In this document: piece after piece, positions 63,652 through 64,000 of the stretch
How the letters are laid out: each line of letters begins with the position of its first letter
Position numbering within the stretch: the first letter of the stretch is position 1
DNA from: DASUBV01 sp963822485
Lineage (GTDB): Bacteria; Actinomycetota; Actinomycetes; Streptosporangiales; Streptosporangiaceae
Assembly (NCBI GenBank): GCA_963822485.1
Contig: CAWGHW010000037.1
Coordinates: forward strand, 62,001-126,000
Direction of reading: 5' to 3'
Length of the DNA: 64,000 bases
Notes under the pieces: model-generated
The model's database searches: none
What the model saw: the letters and a program-made list of their open reading frames with translations, nothing else
Told to the model about the DNA's origin: nothing
Program-made: the position numbers and the translations under genes

Positions 63652-64000
63652 CTACAGGCCGACGGCCGCGTACAGGTCGCCGATCTCCTTGGGCGTGAGC
63701 CGCCGGGTCGCGCCCGGCCGCAGCGAGCCCAGCGTGACCGGGCCGACCTGGGTGCGCACCAGCCGGCTGACCGGGTGGCCGACGGCGGCCAGCATCCGCC
63801 GCACGATGTGCTTGCGGCCCTCGTGCAGGGTGACCTCGACCAGCGCCCGCGAGCCGGCCCGCTCCACGACCCGGAACTTGTCCGCGATGGCCAGGCCGTC
63901 GTCCAGCTCGATGCCGGACATCAGCCGCCGGCCCAGGTCCCTGGGCAGCGGGCCGGGCACGTCGGCCAGGTAGGTCTTGAGCACCCCGTAGCTCGGGTGG
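63652..64000 (-). CDS. rluB: Pseudouridine synthase RluB/RsuA, C-terminal part
   Basis: The gene runs off the window end. The visible C-terminus has HPSYGVLKTYLADVPG, LHEGRKHIVRRMLAAVGH and VSRLVRTQVGPVTLG, characteristic of RsuA/RluB enzymes that modify 23S rRNA. The catalytic Asp lies outside the window. Its position before aroH-tyrA-cmk-der agrees with the usual actinobacterial order (scpA-scpB-rluB...). The RluB name rests on that order. Confidence 0.9.
   Translation of the reverse strand, partial: HPSYGVLKTYLADVPGPLPRDLGRRLMSGIELDDGLAIADKFRVVERAGSRALVEVTLHEGRKHIVRRMLAAVGHPVSRLVRTQVGPVTLGSLRPGATRRLTPKEIGDLYAAVGL

Noticed and set aside
1..64000. tRNA, rRNA, insertion sequences and prophage
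   Set aside because: I saw no cloverleaf with a TTCGA-type T-loop, no rRNA and no transposase or integrase; a covariance-model scan would settle small RNAs.

Overview
The window is chromosomal DNA from a high-GC actinobacterium. The evidence is very GC-rich codon use, many GTG starts, a SARP regulator, paired HTH/DUF397 genes, a CU044_5270-type ECF partner, and the conserved gene order rluB-aroH-tyrA-cmk-der at the right end. A Streptosporangiales-like organism is my best guess, but the sequence alone does not settle the family.

Layout. 0-3 kb: a GC-rich tandem repeat, a short Cys-rich ORF, an Ala-rich coiled-coil protein and a nitrilase-family hydrolase. 3-10.6 kb: the helicase HrpA converges on a SARP/NB-ARC/TPR regulator; a HATPase anti-sigma-type protein follows. 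10.7-20.2 kb: a glycan-degradation block with a modular GH2 exo-beta-glucosaminidase (frameshifted), a ROK regulator and a secreted GH55-like beta-helix protein. 20.3-26.8 kb: a C-terminal fragment of mraY, a small membrane protein, a proline-iminopeptidase-like hydrolase, a ferric-reductase-like membrane protein overlapped by a NuoF/ferredoxin protein, and an epimerase. 26.8-34.3 kb: an XRE regulator with two broken SDRs and an aldo/keto reductase, a lower-GC decayed secreted-protein gene and a methyltransferase. 34.4-38.3 kb: a chloramphenicol-phosphotransferase-like kinase with an overlapping leader ORF, an APH-family kinase, an ECF sigma/CU044 pair and a VOC protein. 38.4-45.1 kb: a tightly overlapped operon (response-regulator/PIG-L fusion, ATP-grasp, processive GT2, 49-aa membrane protein) beside a histidine kinase/response regulator pair. 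45.4-51.9 kb: YceI/MarR with a readable promoter-operator, PaiB, a T-box-controlled archaeal-type AspRS, a quinone reductase and a degenerate GGDEF protein. 52-54.2 kb: ten tandem Shine-Dalgarno plus six-codon mini-ORFs, then an MFS exporter. 54.5-59.7 kb: a secreted serine protease, an aldo/keto reductase, two HTH/DUF397 modules facing each other and an anti-sigma ATPase gene with an in-frame TGA. 59.9-64 kb: der, cmk, tyrA, aroH and partial rluB.

The most unusual element is at about 52.18-52.85 kb. A 21-nt ORF for the hexapeptide MRVEWQ occurs ten times without one base change, each copy with its own ribosome binding site, in all three frames. A structured leader precedes it: a hairpin puts a start codon in its loop and its Shine-Dalgarno in the stem. 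I know of no described system of this kind.

A caution applies throughout. Several genes, including the normally essential cmk, carry isolated one-base frameshifts, mostly single-base insertions. Some apparent pseudogenes may therefore be sequence errors. The decayed gene at 30.7-33.3 kb and the second SDR carry several lesions and are more likely to be real decay.
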